Position numbers and translations under genes: made by a program
In this document: positions 1 to 12,215 of the stretch, piece after piece
Numbering within the stretch: position 1 is the first letter of the stretch
How the letters are laid out: each line of letters begins with the position of its first letter
Assembly: GCA_002049455.2 (NCBI GenBank)
Contig: KV918793.1
Location: 1 to 64,000, forward strand
Source of the DNA: Porphyra umbilicalis
Lineage: Eukaryota; Rhodophyta; Bangiophyceae; Bangiales; Bangiaceae
Length of the DNA stretch: 64,000 nt
Reading direction: 5' to 3'
Notes under the pieces: generated by a model
What the model was told of the DNA's origin: nothing
Database searches by the model: none
The model's input: only the letters and a program-made list of their open reading frames with translations

Positions 1-1926
1 CCGCGGGGGAGACGCCTCCTTGAGCCCGCGGATATTCTTGTCCTGCACCTTCAATTGCCCCCGGCCCACGATATGGCCCAAATACTCCACCTCCTCTTGG
101 AACAAGTGGCACTTCTTAGCCTTGAGGGAGACGCCCGCGCCACGGAGCGCCGCGAAAACCTCCTGTAGGTGTTCCACGTGCTCCCCCGCCGACTGTGAGA
201 AGACAATGATGTCGTCGAGGTACACGAGGCAGCTCTTCCACTTGAGTCCCCCGAGGATCATGTCGACGGCCCGTTGGAAGGTCGCCGGGGCATTCGACAG
301 CCCAAAGGGGATACGGATGTAGCGGTAGGCCCCCTCGTGACACACGAAGGTCGTCTTGTCGCGATCCTCGTCCGCCACGGGGATCTGCCAATACCCCGAG
401 TTGCAGTCGAGCGTAGAAAACACCTTGGCGTCCCCAAGGAAGTCGATGCAGTCGTCCATGCGGGGTAGCGGATACACGTCCCGTACCGTCACCTCGTTGA
501 GCTGCCGGTAGTCCACGCAAGACCGCATCGTCCCGTCGGGTTTGGGCACCAGGACCACGGGGAAGGCCCACTCCGCGCTCGAGGGCTCGATGACCCCGAG
601 GTCCCGCTGTCGTTGCACCTCCTTGGCGATGACGTCCCGCGAGGCATGGCTCGCCTGATAAGGTTGGGCCCGCCGTGGGCGTGCCCCGGGGGTCACCTCG
701 ATCCGATGCGGGGTAACGTCGACCTTGCCGAGTTGCCCCGCCCATAACGCCTTGTACTCCTCGAGGAGGTCGTCCACGTCACTACGAAGCGTGTCGGGGA
801 CACCCTCCCAGTGGACCTCCGGCTTGGGATACGTCTTGTCCGGCGGGTGAGGCGTGGGTTGTCCCTCGTCGATCCCCTCCTCGGGTTGGTGGCCCGTCTT
901 GACCTCATCGTCGGGCTTGCCACGGGTGTCCACCCCCATCGTCAGGACTGCCCCCGGTTCCTCCTCATCCGCGACGACGTGGAGCGGCCCGTTGTACGCC
1001 GTCGCGGTACCGACGACATACCCCTTGGTCAGGTGGACCGGCACATCCCCGATGTTTGTCAGGTAGAGGGACCGCGGGGCGTTGGGGGAGAACTCCACGA
1101 CGGCGTTGTGCAACAGCACCTTTCGTCGGCTCATTTGGACGGGGCGTTCCCGCACTAGGTGGACCTCCTTGACGCTGCAGCACACTTGGACCGCCTGGAT
1201 GCACCGCGGACCCACGGTCACCCCTTGTCGAAGCCGGATAGCCCCAACTTGGGCCCTCGGCTTGTTTCCTCGGCGCGGGGGCGCGGGCCGCGTATTCCCC
1301 GTCCAACTCCGCACCGCCACCGTGGAAGTGCCATCGTCCCACTTGATCGTCTGCGTCTTGGGGGAGATGGTGTCCACGTAGTTCCGCTGGAAGTCCCACC
1401 CGAGGATGAGCGGCACCGACAGCGACTTGACCACGAGGAAGTCATACTTCATGGCGGTCCCCCCGACGTAGATGGTCAGGGACACCTCCGCGTTCGCCTT
1501 GAGCAGCTGCCCCGAGGCGTCACTCACTTGGGTCCGGGGCGGCGCCCGCGACGAGTACACGTTCCACCCCTCGGGCAACATATCCGCGCGGATCACACTG
1601 GGCCCGGCGCCCGTGTCGACCACCGCCCTTGTGGGGGTGGGGGTCTGCCACGGCGCTAACTGGTACGAGGCCCCGATCTCAAAATTCTCCTTGCGTAACA
1701 GCAACAGCGTCCCCTTACACCGCGGGCGGAATCGCCCACGACGACAGGGACATCGGGCCGGGACGGGCCACGTCGCGCTTACCCCCGGGGAGGCAAACGT
1801 AACACGACGGGGGGCAACCGAGGAGTTGGGGCGGACAGGGGGGATTGAGGGGGATGGCGAGGCCACCCCCCCTAGGCGCCTCCCGCCGCGCGGCGCCCCT
1901 TGGCCGGGGTCGCCACGGGCGGGACA
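1..1926 (-). CDS. pol: Ty3/gypsy pol: aspartic protease and reverse transcriptase (3' end outside window)
   Basis: One minus-strand frame is open from 1926 to the left edge with no stop. Reading 5' to 3' it has a retropepsin motif DTGAGPSVI near 1593-1620, the flap-distal LILGWDF near 1390-1410, then RT blocks: VLVPKPDGTMRSCVDYRQLN near 490-555, the catalytic YLDD near 211-222 and the LGHIVG block near 60-80. RNase H and integrase would lie beyond the window. This order and the YLDD and LGHIVG blocks are typical of Ty3/gypsy (Metaviridae-type) LTR retrotransposons. The frame is -1 relative to gag and the two overlap by about 54 nt, so a -1 frameshift is the likely route of expression. I did not see a textbook slippery heptamer before the gag stop. 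The coding part visible here is undamaged, which suggests recent activity. Confidence 0.93.
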
Positions 1927-3548
1927 TCACCCCCATCCGTCTTCGTCGGCTCCGCGCCGCCCAGCAGGTCGTCCCACAGCAGGGCCACAACGGACGTGCG
2001 ATCTTGTGCGGGGTCCGCCCCCCGGCTCCTCTGTCGCAGGAAGTTGTTCCTCGCGGCTCGCACGAGGTCCCTCTGCTTGTCCGTCAGGATCTTGCAATCA
2101 GGCACCCTGTGCCCACGCGTCCAACACATGTAGCACAGCCGGGGACCCGTCGGGGCCTCCCGTCGAGGGTAAGGCGATGCACCAACCGTGCGGAACCCCG
2201 GGGTACCCGACGGCAGCACCGCGACCGTGTCGTACGTTTCCGTGTCATCCTCCTCCCACGAGAAGTGGAGTTGCTTGACCGAGAGGCCTCGGGGCCCCGT
2301 CGACGTCTGTCCCTTCCGCGACGATCCCCCGGGTGACCCCCGGTTGGCCAATGCCATGACGTCCTTGGCGGCCCGATACTTTCCCGCCACGTACGTCGAT
2401 AACTGCTGGTAGCTTCGTTGCGCCTAGTTGTACACGAAGGCATCCGTCCGTAGATACTCCGGTAAACCTTGGATCAGCTGCTGTTTCATCGTCCCCTCGG
2501 AGTGGATGTTGCCGCAAAGCTCAGCGAGGCTCCGTAGCCGTGCCGCGAAGGCATCCACACCCTCGTTGTCCACGAGCGCCGCCCGGCTAAACTTGTCCTG
2601 CGCCAGCCCCAAAGCGTGCGGCTCCGCGTAGGTCGACAACAGCCAATTGACCGCCGCGGGAAAGGATCCAAGCGAGCCCCGTCCGCCCGCGATATCCGAC
2701 CCCGGTAGGTTCCGGGTGAACCGCGTCTCAGCGTCGCCCGCGAGGAGGTTGGGAATTAGGTACAAACCCATCCCCTCGGACACGTCGTTGTCATCGCAGG
2801 CCTTGACGAACTTTCGGAGCCACGAGAAGACCTTGAGGGGTTCCTTCCCGTTGAACATCGGGGTCCCCCCGAAGGAGAACTTCATATTCTTGGCCGTCCG
2901 TCCCTTCTTGCGGGCCTGCGACGCCCCGTAGGTCGAGTGACGGTTCCGTAGGCGGTACGATCGGTAGTCCAGCACGCCCGCGAAGCGATCGTCCGGGCAC
3001 TCGAGGACCGCCAACTTGCCGGACCCCACCTTGCGCCCCACGTGGTCCTCGTCGTTGTCGGTTGTCGCCGGCGACGGCGAGGAAGATGAAGACGACGATG
3101 AAGTCGAGGGACTACGGTGACGCCGTGACTTCCCTTTGCTGCGGCTCTTCCGCGTGTCCACTGGAGAATCTCGACGAGGGGCATCTTGAGCAGAGCCCGC
3201 GGGGCTCGCCGCGATGACCCGAGAAACGTCGGCCAATAACGACTCGCGGAACGTCGACAGCGCCGTGTCCAGATCGGCCATCGCTAAAGGCGTCGCCGGA
3301 TCACGACCTTGATCCACCAATCCCGTCCGTTCGTCGTGACGTCGAGGGAGGAAGGCACCGGCCCCCGGTGGGACCCGACGAACCGTTTCGCCCACGAGGT
3401 CCTCCAATGGCCGAGGCGGAGTGAAGAGAATCCCTGATCCGGCCGCGGATCCCCCTGTTGCAGCGACCGCTGGGGTCACCGCGGATGTACCCGCCGGCAT
3501 ACCGCTAGCGATCGCGTTCGACTTGGGGATGTCGGACGGCGACGCCAT
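1872..3548 (-). pseudogene. gag: Ty3/gypsy gag with zinc knuckle, one in-frame TAG
   Basis: The gag frame starts most plausibly at the ATG at 3548 (MASPSDIP...); an upstream start at 3659 is also open. The first 375 residues include a Ser-rich basic region and a capsid-like helical segment. A TAG at 2424-2426 then interrupts the frame, which continues in the same register with AQRSYQQLSTYVAGKYRAAK and ends at 1872. A CCHC zinc knuckle, CYMCWTRGHRVPDC, lies near 2090-2131, the expected place for nucleocapsid. TAG stands where a Gln or similar codon would be normal. It is either a nonsense mutation (CAG to TAG) or a site of readthrough. Because the knuckle is downstream of the stop, the stop matters for function. 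No frameshift is seen within gag. Confidence 0.85.
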
Positions 3549-3666
3549 CGTAGTGGCCGGACGGTAATCGACAACAGACCGACGCGGAGATCCACGTCGC
3601 CTTGAACTCACAAACCAACAGACGATCGGGGAACCGGCTACCCAGTACGGGCGTGGCAACGGCCGG

Positions 3667-3686
3667 AATCCCCTGTTGCTCCACCA
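3667..3686 (-). promoter_or_regulatory. Putative primer binding site of the Ty3/gypsy element
   Basis: On the plus strand this 20-mer ends in CCACCA like a tRNA 3' end, so on the minus strand it begins TGGTGGAGCAAC, as a primer binding site should. Five bases upstream (minus sense) the sequence is CTACA, a plausible LTR end. It lies about 120 bp before the gag ATG. The matching tRNA cannot be named and the far LTR end could not be found. Confidence 0.4.
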
Positions 3687-3691
3687 GAAAT

Positions 3692-4560
3692 TGTAGCGGT
3701 TCTAAGCACCACCACGTTGGTTCGTCGTCCAGCTGAAGTGACCTCTTGATCAGCTCGGTCCGTCGAAGGAACTGCCCCGGAAAACAACCCACAGCCCAGC
3801 CTTCCCCCTCGTGCGGGGAGAGGATCACGGCAAAGCCCAGGGGGGAATCGTCGTCCAAAGCACAGTTGGTTTTATCAAACGGCGACGGGGACGGCGTCCC
3901 CGCTGTCAATAAACCCCTCCCAAACCGAACGCCGGTGGCCAAAGTAGCCACCCCAAATGAGCCAAACAGATAAATCCCTCCAAAGCGAAAAATTCAAACA
4001 AGTAGTAGGGGGGCTGGGAAAACCTCTTGGGAAAAGCCCCGCCCCCGACCGAATCCAATCTCCCCGAGATCTGGACAGGTCATTCCCTTGCTGGCCCGGA
4101 TCGGGATATTTTGGGACGGCCCCCGGGGGTGTGCTGTCCACAGCTGAGGGGCCACGCCCCTTCCAACTGGGGACCCCCGACCGCCACATATGAGATGGCA
4201 AGCGCTGCAATTGCGCATTGCAGGTGCAAAACACCCTGCCTGTCACACGCGATGCGAGAGCGCATGCAGCCAGTATTCGCAGGAGCCTCCTGTCATGACT
4301 CCGACATGCGGACTTCGATTGGTACACAGAACATGCCATGCGGCTTTGACGAAAGAACAAGTCTTTGACAAACGACCACACACACACATGCACACACACC
4401 CACAGGCACATACGAGCCCTAATTACGCGCCAGCGCTTGACCGCCGTGCCTGTTGGAGAGCCCACGCAAGTGCGGTGACATTTTTTCTCAAGTTCATACC
4501 GACAGCAGGGTCCGTCGCCTGCACCCAAGTAAGGAGTTGGGAGTAGGAACCGGGGGTAGG
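3692..4560 (-). other. Region 5' of gag, possible LTR, boundaries unresolved
   Basis: If the primer site is right, the 5' LTR should begin at about 3692 (plus sense TGTAG) and extend rightwards. A clear CA end, target duplication or TATA box could not be assigned, and the second LTR is outside the window. A short CA-rich microsatellite lies at about 4376-4412. No other gene is recognised. Confidence 0.3.
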
Positions 4561-4632
4561 AAGCATGCCCTGGTTAACGTGGAGCGCGGGGTCAGCTGGG
4601 ACAGTATCAGCGGCCCGACCAACGCGTCCGCC

Positions 4633-6285
4633 TTATGGCCCATACGGAGAACCTCGGCCACCAATGTCGCCGAAGCCACCATCCCGAGCTCCCCCGTGGC
4701 CGTCACCACCATCCTCGCCGCCGCCGCCGGCACCACCACCATCGCTGCTGTCAGCGCCGCCGGCGCCACCCTCCCCAGCATCCTCACCGCCGTCGTCACC
4801 ATCTCTGTTGCCAGCGCCGCCAGTGTCACCGCCGCCCACGGCTGCGGGGCCATTCCCGCCGTCCCCGCCACCGCCGCCACCGCCGCCACCGCCGCCACCG
4901 CCGCCGCCGCCGGCGCCGCCAGCGCCGCCACCGCCGCCGGCGCCACCATCCCCGCCGCCGCCACCGCCGCCGGTGCCACTTTTCCCACCATATTCTCCGC
5001 CGACGACGTCACTGCCGTCGCCGCCATTGGCGGCACTGGCGCCCGCGACCTCACCGTCGCCCGCAAAGCCGCCACCGGGACCATCAATGTCGACATCTGC
5101 GCCATGCCGTCGAATGTTGTGGACGAATGATGGCCGCCGCGCCTCCACGACTATGTTGTGCATGATAGACACGGCCTTTGCCGTGAGGATGAGGTGCGCC
5201 AAGCTGTGGTGGCGCGTGGGGTTGAGAGCCCCCTTGAATTGCTGGTACATGGTGCCGTACAGGCGCTCGACCTTCTTGCGAGCGCCTTCTTGTACGGCGT
5301 TGAACTTAAGCTCCTCCGGGGTGCCGGGGTTCTGGTGGGGGCGAACTAGAAAGGGGTAAGAGGGATAGATACCGTCGACTTCATAGTAAAGATACGTGTA
5401 TCTCCGTCCGTTCACTTCAAAAGAAAAGTCACGTGGCGGCCACTCGCCGCGCACGACACGAGAAAACAAAGGGCTCTGCTAGATGACAATGATGTCGTTG
5501 TTGCTTCCTGGCGAGCAGGCAAAGACGTGCGAAACCTAGAGGTCGTGGTCGCACACCGTCTCCAGGACAATGGACCGCTTTCCAGACCTGCCCTTGTGCT
5601 GCCGCGCCGCCGACTTCGGGCAGCCGTGCAACTCCCAGTGGCTGCAGTCCAAGCTGCCGATACAGCCGGGAAAGCCCCGGTCCTTGTTGAACGCCAGGAT
5701 ACGCGAGATGTCCTCGTCCGTCGGCGCGTGCAGAAAGGTCGACTCGTACTTGATGACGATGAACTCGATGAAGCTCCTGACGTCGGCATTGGTGGTCGAC
5801 TTAGACAACCGGACGTACTCATCGAGGCGGTCCGCCGCCACGCCGTTGCCAAGAACGCGCAGCGCGGCGACGACCTTCTGAAGCGGATGCGCCTGCGGTC
5901 GCCCGGTGGCGTTGACGCGTTGGCGGAAAGTCGGCTCGTCCTTTATGTCATTGTAGACGCACATGAAGACAGCACGTGGCATTCTTCACCTGCTTTCAAA
6001 GTCCGCCTCGTCAAAGACGGGCGGATCGCCGTCCACACCGAAGTGGTCGCGCAAAATGTTGCGCAGCCCGAGGTTGAAGTCGCGCTTCTTGTTGGGCGCG
6101 CGCCCACGAACCGACCCGCGGTGCCGTCGCCGCAGGCGCTGACAACCGCGGACCCGCCGCGCCAACTGCAGCAGCCGAAGATGGTGGCTCACAGCCATCG
6201 CGAGGCACGACGAGAGGTCGTCCTGGTCCACAGCTCCGCCCATGTCGTCGCCGTGCTCCTCGTCGTGGACCTCCATGGTCTGCAT
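4633..6285 (-). pseudogene. Decayed PIF/Harbinger transposase (DDE_Tnp_4 type), copy 1
   Basis: A single minus frame from the ATG at 6285 encodes a Harbinger transposase, with stops at 5986-5988 (TGA), 5536-5538 (TAG) and 5479-5481 (TAG). The visible DDE elements are GSLDCSHWE (first Asp), SPGSNNDI (second Asp) and VQEGARKKVERLYG (Glu). VNATGRPQAHPLQKVV and DGIYPSYPFLV are also typical of the family. Aligned with the copy at 49.4 kb, the stops replace about F, W and D/E. The C-terminal ~130 residues are a Gly-rich low-complexity tail (about 4640-5060), so the true end is uncertain. With three stops and no frameshift it is a relatively young dead copy. Confidence 0.88.
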
Positions 6286-6529
6286 CAACGAAGAAGTCAG
6301 GATTGCAGTGGAGCGCACCGACCAACGAGGCCACAGGAAGCACAGAATCGCAGTGGCACGGCGCTCCATGTCACATACCGCATCCCACGTCGCAACCACA
6401 CTTGCTAGCGCGCTCTCCCGCACAACACCCGGTACACCGCACACAAAAGGGCAACGCAATGTCGAAAAAGAATGAATGGGAAACGTACAAGTCGGTTAGC
6501 AACGATATCAACAGGGCCCCGGTCCTTGA

Positions 6530-7780
6530 CGACTCTTCTTGTCGGTGGGAGCGGGGCCGGACACGGCGGACGGCGCCGCCGCCGGCAGGGATGCGGGCGT
6601 TCGTCGGCGGCGGAGCCGGCGGGCGATGCGGCGTTGGTCGGCGGCAGCGCCGACGTACACGACGGCTTTGCTTGGCGGCGGCGGCTGTCTTGGTCGGCGG
6701 CGGCGGCAGGGACGGGGGCGTTGGTCGGCCGCGGCGGCGGCGGAGAGAGCCGACGGCTTCCCTGGTGTCAGCAGCATGGGCATCGGGTGGGGGGACAAGG
6801 ACGGTGTTGGCGGTGTCGGCGGGGGTTGAAGGTCGGCGTTGGCGGAGGTCGGCGGGGGCGGGGGCGCGGGTCGAGACGATGGCGGGGGCGACCGACGTCG
6901 TTGGCGGTGGTCGGCGGGGCCGTGGACGGCGTTGGCGGTGTTTGAGGGGGCGAAGAAGGTGTTGGCGGTGTCGGCGGGGGTGACAGTCGGCGTTGGCGGC
7001 GATCGGCGGGGGCGGGGATAAGTATAGGGTTACCGGTCGCCGGTAGCGACTGGCGTCGCCGGCGGTGGTCGGTCCGAGAAAGCGCAGGGGTGGCGGCGCT
7101 CGTTATGTTGGGCAGGAGGGGAGGCAGGGGCGACGACGGCGTGGGCGGCGGTAGACGAGGTGACAGATCGGCGTGAGCGGCGGCGGGGCGGGCGACGGCG
7201 GCGCCGGCGCCGGCGTGCGGGCCACACGGCGATGGCAGGAACGGGGGTCGGTTCGGCAATAACGGGCGGCGAGGGCCGCCGTCGGCCACGGGGACGGTTG
7301 TTCCGGCGGGCGGTGGCGGCGGCGGCGTTCAATGGCGGCAGGAAGGCGCACGGCGACGACGGGGACGGAGGCGCGGGTGGCAACGGTCAACGGGGGCGGC
7401 GGCGATCGGCGGGGGTGGGGGGGGCGGACTGCGGCGGCGGTTGGGGACAGAGGCGCGGGTGGCAACTGTCGGCGGGGGAGGCGGCGATCGGCGGGGGCGG
7501 GAGGCGCGAACGGCGATGACGGTCGGTGGTGGCGGCGCAAGTGGCGGCAACAGTCGGCGGGGGCGGCGTCGAAAGCGGTCGGTGCGGGGGGCTGCGGCGA
7601 TCGGCGGGGGCGGGGGAGCGGACGGCGACGACGACGACGGTAGCGTGGGTGGCTGTGGCGGTTGGTGGCCGTGGCGCGGATGGCGGCAACGGTCGGCGGG
7701 GGCGGCGGCGACGTGGGGGTGGCGGCGGGGGTGCCGGTGTGCGCGGGTGTCGTGGGGGGGCGGCAGTACGCGCGCGCGCG
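6530..7780. repeat. G-rich imperfect tandem repeat region
   Basis: The plus strand is dominated by variants of GGCGGCGATCGGCGGGGGCGG and GGTGTCGGCGGGGGT in irregular tandem order. All six frames have open stretches full of Arg/Gly/Pro/Ala, which is what such a repeat produces, so none is called a gene. Confidence 0.7.
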
Positions 7781-7799
7781 GGACGCGGCGGTGGGTGGT

Positions 7800-9430
7800 T
7801 GAGAGGGCGGTATATGTGGCCGCCCACGCGTCTGTGTTGTGTGGGCTGTGGGCTGCTGTGGGGGTGTGGCAGTTGTCAGGGGTGCCCTGGGGTGCTGTCA
7901 ACGGTGGAGGGTTCTGCTCAGTTCACTACGTGGCCGCAGGTGCGGCCATTTGGCGACCGGGCGCGGGGCCGTGGCCCGGCCTCGCCTCGTGTGCCCGCAC
8001 GAGCGCTCCGATCCAGTTGTTTTACCAATGTCGGTACAATCGCGCCGCGTGTCCGACAGGCCCGCAAACGCGTTCGGCCACACGCCACCGCACGAGAGAT
8101 ACGTGACACACTTCAACGATCCGGGCTCTGGGTTCGAGATGGCATGCGGCCGTCCAGTTCCGAGAGGTACAATTTTCCATCAGCGGGTGGCTTTCGAAAC
8201 AAAAATATGATAAATTGGGCAATCTGAGGACAATATGAACCGCCACTTGTCACTCATTTAACCCCGTGAAACAGCGATGGACCAATCCGAGCACAGAACC
8301 CGTTGGCCCTGGGGCCAACGGCTTCGATCCCGAATCGGACGCAAGTACATTCACGTTTTAACTCACTTGACCTCCGTTGGCAACGACGCGTGCACGTTCG
8401 ACATCGTTACCCGCCCCGAGAACTGGCGAACGGCGAATTTGAGACACGTTTCTGCAACTTGTGCCCAATATGGTGTTGGCCCGACATCGGTGGGAATGCT
8501 CTTAGGGCGGGCGACCTGCACGCAGTCGCTCGCGGGCAGTCGTCGGCACGCGGTGATCGCCGCCTGGCGCCTGCTTGGGAGGCATGTCCGCGTCGTGACA
8601 GCACCGTTTAGTTGGAGAGTGGGGCGCCCAGGCGAGGGGGGGGGGAGAGAGCGCGAGAGAGAGAGTGGAAGGCGCATCACGACCACATCTAAGCAGCAAC
8701 GAGAGGATCGCGCGGTGGGGCGAGGTGCCCAAGCGCTGCCAGATCCGACGTGGCACGCAATTGAAGCCGCAACCAAAGAAATGGTCGAAAAATAGAACAA
8801 GTACATTACGAACTTGTTTCACATTTATCCTTCTCAAGTGCACTTGCAAACGTACGACAGATAATGATAAGCGCAACAGAGCGTTCCGGACCCCGATCTT
8901 ATGCCAGGGGGATAACAGCTCTTACAGTTGTTTCTCAAAAAACCGAGCACTCCGGCGGGATCAAGAGTGCCCTCGACATCTCACATGTGCCTCTTTTGCG
9001 ATGCAACGCTCTCGATTTTGGACAGGCGCTCTCGAAAATCCCTTTAACGTGACCAATCCACGATTCCAGGAGACGCCCAGAGGTCCTGGGGGACCCTCTT
9101 GTGAGGGACTTTAGATTTCTGAAACAAAATTTCTGGGACAGCCGACGCCGCGTCCGACTTCGGCGTTCGTGGCAGGTCCATTGAAGACATGGTCCCAAAA
9201 TGTCGCCCGCGTTTCCACGTGGTGGAAACTATCGCGCAGGCCGGCAAATTGTTGCCTCAATAGTTCCCATGGCTCTGCGACCTCATTGGCGCGAGGGTCT
9301 ACGAAGCACTACCCACTTTGTCGGTGATCTGGTGGACCGATGAGAGAGCGCCAGAGCGTCTCTATAGAGAAAGGGCCCTTCCATAGATACCCCACTTTTC
9401 ACCCGCTGACGGACTGCGTGGAGGCAGGTC
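7800..9430. other. No gene recognised
   Basis: Short open frames only (under 175 codons), without recognisable motifs. A short GA-rich tract (GAGAGAGCGCGAGAGAGAGAG) occurs near 8645. I see nothing else to annotate. Confidence 0.5.
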
Positions 9431-9439
9431 ACGACTCAC

Positions 9440-9895
9440 GCGGGTTGGTGCCGTCGGAATCCTTCCCCTTTTTCGGGATTGGCCTCATCAGACGCGGGCT
9501 GCTCTGACACACGAGGCAGCACATGACAGCAATGCGCCCTCCATCGCTTTTTCTGGCCCCTTACATCGTGGAGCCGGGCCCATCCGCCATTCTGGTAGGT
9601 CTCCCACTGGCGGGCGTGCCAGGGGTCACACGTCCAGTTTGAATGTTCAGAGCGCGGAGGTCGGCCCGTTAGGCAATCTGGGCTGACGGCCGAGTGCGAG
9701 GTGGACAGAGACCAGATGATCTCCTCCTGCGCGCTTTTTTGGGACGATGGCAAGTTCATTGCGAAATCATCGGGAATCGCAGCACATTTTGATCCTGGTC
9801 TGATCCCTGAACAATGGCCCGACGGTCGAGATCATGGGCCCGTTCTCGGTCGCTCAAAATTCCATTGGTAATTTTGTGACGAGCCGGGCGCACAT
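9440..9895 (-). repeat. Dispersed repeat family D1, copy A
   Basis: The reverse complement of this segment matches 18.53-18.91 kb over several hundred bases, including GACCGTCGGGCCATTGTTCA and TTGCCTAACGGGCCGACCTC. It contains a short open frame but no recognised domain. At its right end the homology breaks exactly where the inverted terminus of the 6-kb Harbinger element begins. The rest of the repeat resumes at about 15.95 kb. Confidence 0.8.
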
Positions 9896-10885
9896 GTCGA
9901 TCGGACGACGGCGTCGCCGATCCGGTCGACGTCGCCACCGCGATCCGCTACCCCCCCCCCCCCCCCCCCCACCGCCGCCATCGCGATCCGTGCCCCCCCC
10001 TTCCACCGCCACCTTCGAGACCGGCGTCGGCGCCGTGGCCCCCCCATCCTTTATGCGCTCGTCACCGCCGTCGCTGCTCTCGTCTGGCGTCTTCGCTCTT
10101 TTGCTCTTTTTTTTTGTCGTCTGGCGTGTTCACGTGGCTGTTTCTATGTCGCCTGAAGACGTACATGACTCTCGCTGTTGTTTCTTTCTTTGCCACATCG
10201 TCTTGGAGCTTTTGCTATAGGACTTAAAGCGGACTCCCTGGAATTGAGTGGACCGCATCTTTGTCGACAACGTTCCGCATGGCCCGTTCCAAAATGCGCA
10301 TAACATACTCGCTGAGAGCGAGAGGAAGATGCGCCCTCGGACCAGTAGGACGGTTCAATAGACGTCGAAACGGGCACGACGCGGGGGGGGGCGTTCCGAG
10401 GGCACACGTATTGCTTTCGAGGGGGGCTTTCTCGCAACATTAACTACTTGACACTTATTGTCGCATAGTTGTAACAACTCTATATTTGACGTCATGCTGC
10501 TGCAAAAGATCCGACTGTCTTGTGCCAACCAGGAATCAAAACGTGACCGGTTTCAGGGGGGTCGTGCTCGCCACAGGGGAGCGTTCAATAAGGTCGGTGC
10601 GATACGGGGGTTCAGCGTGCGGTGACCGACTGCCTGCGCCAAAGCGGGGGTGAGCACGAGTAGCTCTGCTCACGAGACAACCGCACCTCAACAACCACCA
10701 CGGCGCCGCCGCCCGTGTCAACAGGGACACCCCGTCTGTGTCCTATCGCGCACCTTGCGTTGTGTCTTCGTCGTCACGCGCCGCGCACGACGCGAGCGTG
10801 CTTCTTGCACAGCTTCTAGTGTGCCGCTGTTGTGACCTTCTCGTTGCTCCACGCGCCGGGCGTGTGTGTCCGTGCTCTATCGAGA

Positions 10886-12148
10886 ATGGTGTCTGCACGC
10901 CGAGAGGAGATTTGTCGCCTCCGGGCGCTGCTGAAGCGGGCGACCTTTGTCGTCGCGTTGCAGCATTCGGGCACAGTTTCACCGCGGTGTGTCTTTGCTG
11001 AGTTGGGGATGCTGTTAGTTGCGGCGCGCACACACCAGCGCCTCACTCACCTGCTGGCGACTCGGTACATGCTCTCCCGTCGCAATCGCATTCCCAAGTC
11101 TGGGGACTGGAGAGATAGGGTGCTGCACGCACTGCCACCCTTGTACTTTCGCGCGCATCTGCGTGTAGAGGCGAGCACGTTTGAGTACCTTGTGTCTCGT
11201 TTGGACTTGACGGCGTCTGATATTTTTTATCCGCCGTCCGGACGGCCGCAACTATCCGTCCGTATACAGCTCGCAATTGCTCTGTTTCGGTTCGGCCACT
11301 ATGGCAACGCGGCGTCTGTTATAGTCGTGGCTCAGCGCTTCCGGGTTTCCCCAGGAACTGTAGTCAATGCGACCAAGCGGGTTTTGTCGGCCATTTTGCG
11401 TTGGGAGGCCGACGAAGTCCGTTGGCCTACTGCTGCCGAGCGCCAAGCGCATGCGCGGCAGTCCGAGGAGAGGTATGGGTTTAGGGGGTGCATTGGGGCG
11501 GTTGATGGCACTACCATTCCTTTTGCGTACGCCCCTAGCGTTGACCCGTGGTGTTTTTTCGACAGGCACAAGCGCTACAGCGTGAATGTACTGATTTCCT
11601 GTGATTGGGACCTACGGATCACGAGCGTGGTCCAAGGCTTTACGGGCGCGGTGCCTGACACGGTGGTGCAAGCAGCTGCCCCATGGCATATTTACCCAGA
11701 GCGGTACTTCTCCCCTGGCCAATACCTTTTGGGTGACAAGGGTATGCTGGGGTCTGTTCGCGTGCTTCTACCTCACAAGGGGCCAGCGGCCTATATCCGT
11801 GCCAACCGCAACTACAACTACCAGCATGCACGGCGCCGCATTTCGGCCGAGAAGGTCATTGGTGTACTCAAGGGGCGCTTTGCCAGTCTCAAGGAGCTAC
11901 GGGCACCAGTGGCATCGGATGCTGATTTTACCAGACTAATGGAGTGGGTGGCGGTTTGCGCGACGCTCCACAACGTTTGCATTCGGCTTGGCGACACGTC
12001 GCCTGAAGTGGCCGTGGACGCGGCCGACGTGGCCAACGCGGCGACCGGATCCGCGGTGCCTCTCCCCGCGGCGGCAAGTGCCGCGAGAAGCCGCGTGCAG
12101 CAGCAAGTGTTGCAGTACATGATTGCCCACGGTCGCTACCACTGGTGA
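10886..12148 (+). CDS. PIF/Harbinger transposase, intact
   Basis: An uninterrupted frame, open from 10832, encodes a DDE_Tnp_4-type transposase. I favour the ATG at 10886 (MVSARREEICRL); the upstream ATG at 10832 adds 18 residues. The catalytic triad is visible: GCIGAVDGTTIPF (first Asp), GAVPDTVVQAA (second Asp) and ISAEKVIGVLKGRF (Glu). YLLGDKGM and the N-terminal helix-turn-helix-like segment QLAIALFRFGHYGNAASVIV fit the family. The protein would cut and paste its own element as an endonuclease guided by a partner DNA-binding protein. The gene ends in TGA 67 bp before the end of the convergent partner ORF. It is the only transposase in the window without an internal stop. Confidence 0.93.
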   Translation: MVSARREEICRLRALLKRATFVVALQHSGTVSPRCVFAELGMLLVAARTHQRLTHLLATRYMLSRRNRIPKSGDWRDRVLHALPPLYFRAHLRVEASTFEYLVSRLDLTASDIFYPPSGRPQLSVRIQLAIALFRFGHYGNAASVIVVAQRFRVSPGTVVNATKRVLSAILRWEADEVRWPTAAERQAHARQSEERYGFRGCIGAVDGTTIPFAYAPSVDPWCFFDRHKRYSVNVLISCDWDLRITSVVQGFTGAVPDTVVQAAAPWHIYPERYFSPGQYLLGDKGMLGSVRVLLPHKGPAAYIRANRNYNYQHARRRISAEKVIGVLKGRFASLKELRAPVASDADFTRLMEWVAVCATLHNVCIRLGDTSPEVAVDAADVANAATGSAVPLPAAASAARSRVQQQVLQYMIAHGRYHW

Positions 12149-12215
12149 TGTGTTCGATTGGATGTTTTTTTTTTTTTTCCGCACCAGCATATTACTTAAA
12201 AATAATAAGAAAATG

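Noticed and set aside
4494..5130. Long Ala/Thr- and Pro-rich frames on both strands
   Set aside because: Shadows of the Gly-rich repeat tail of Harbinger copy 1.
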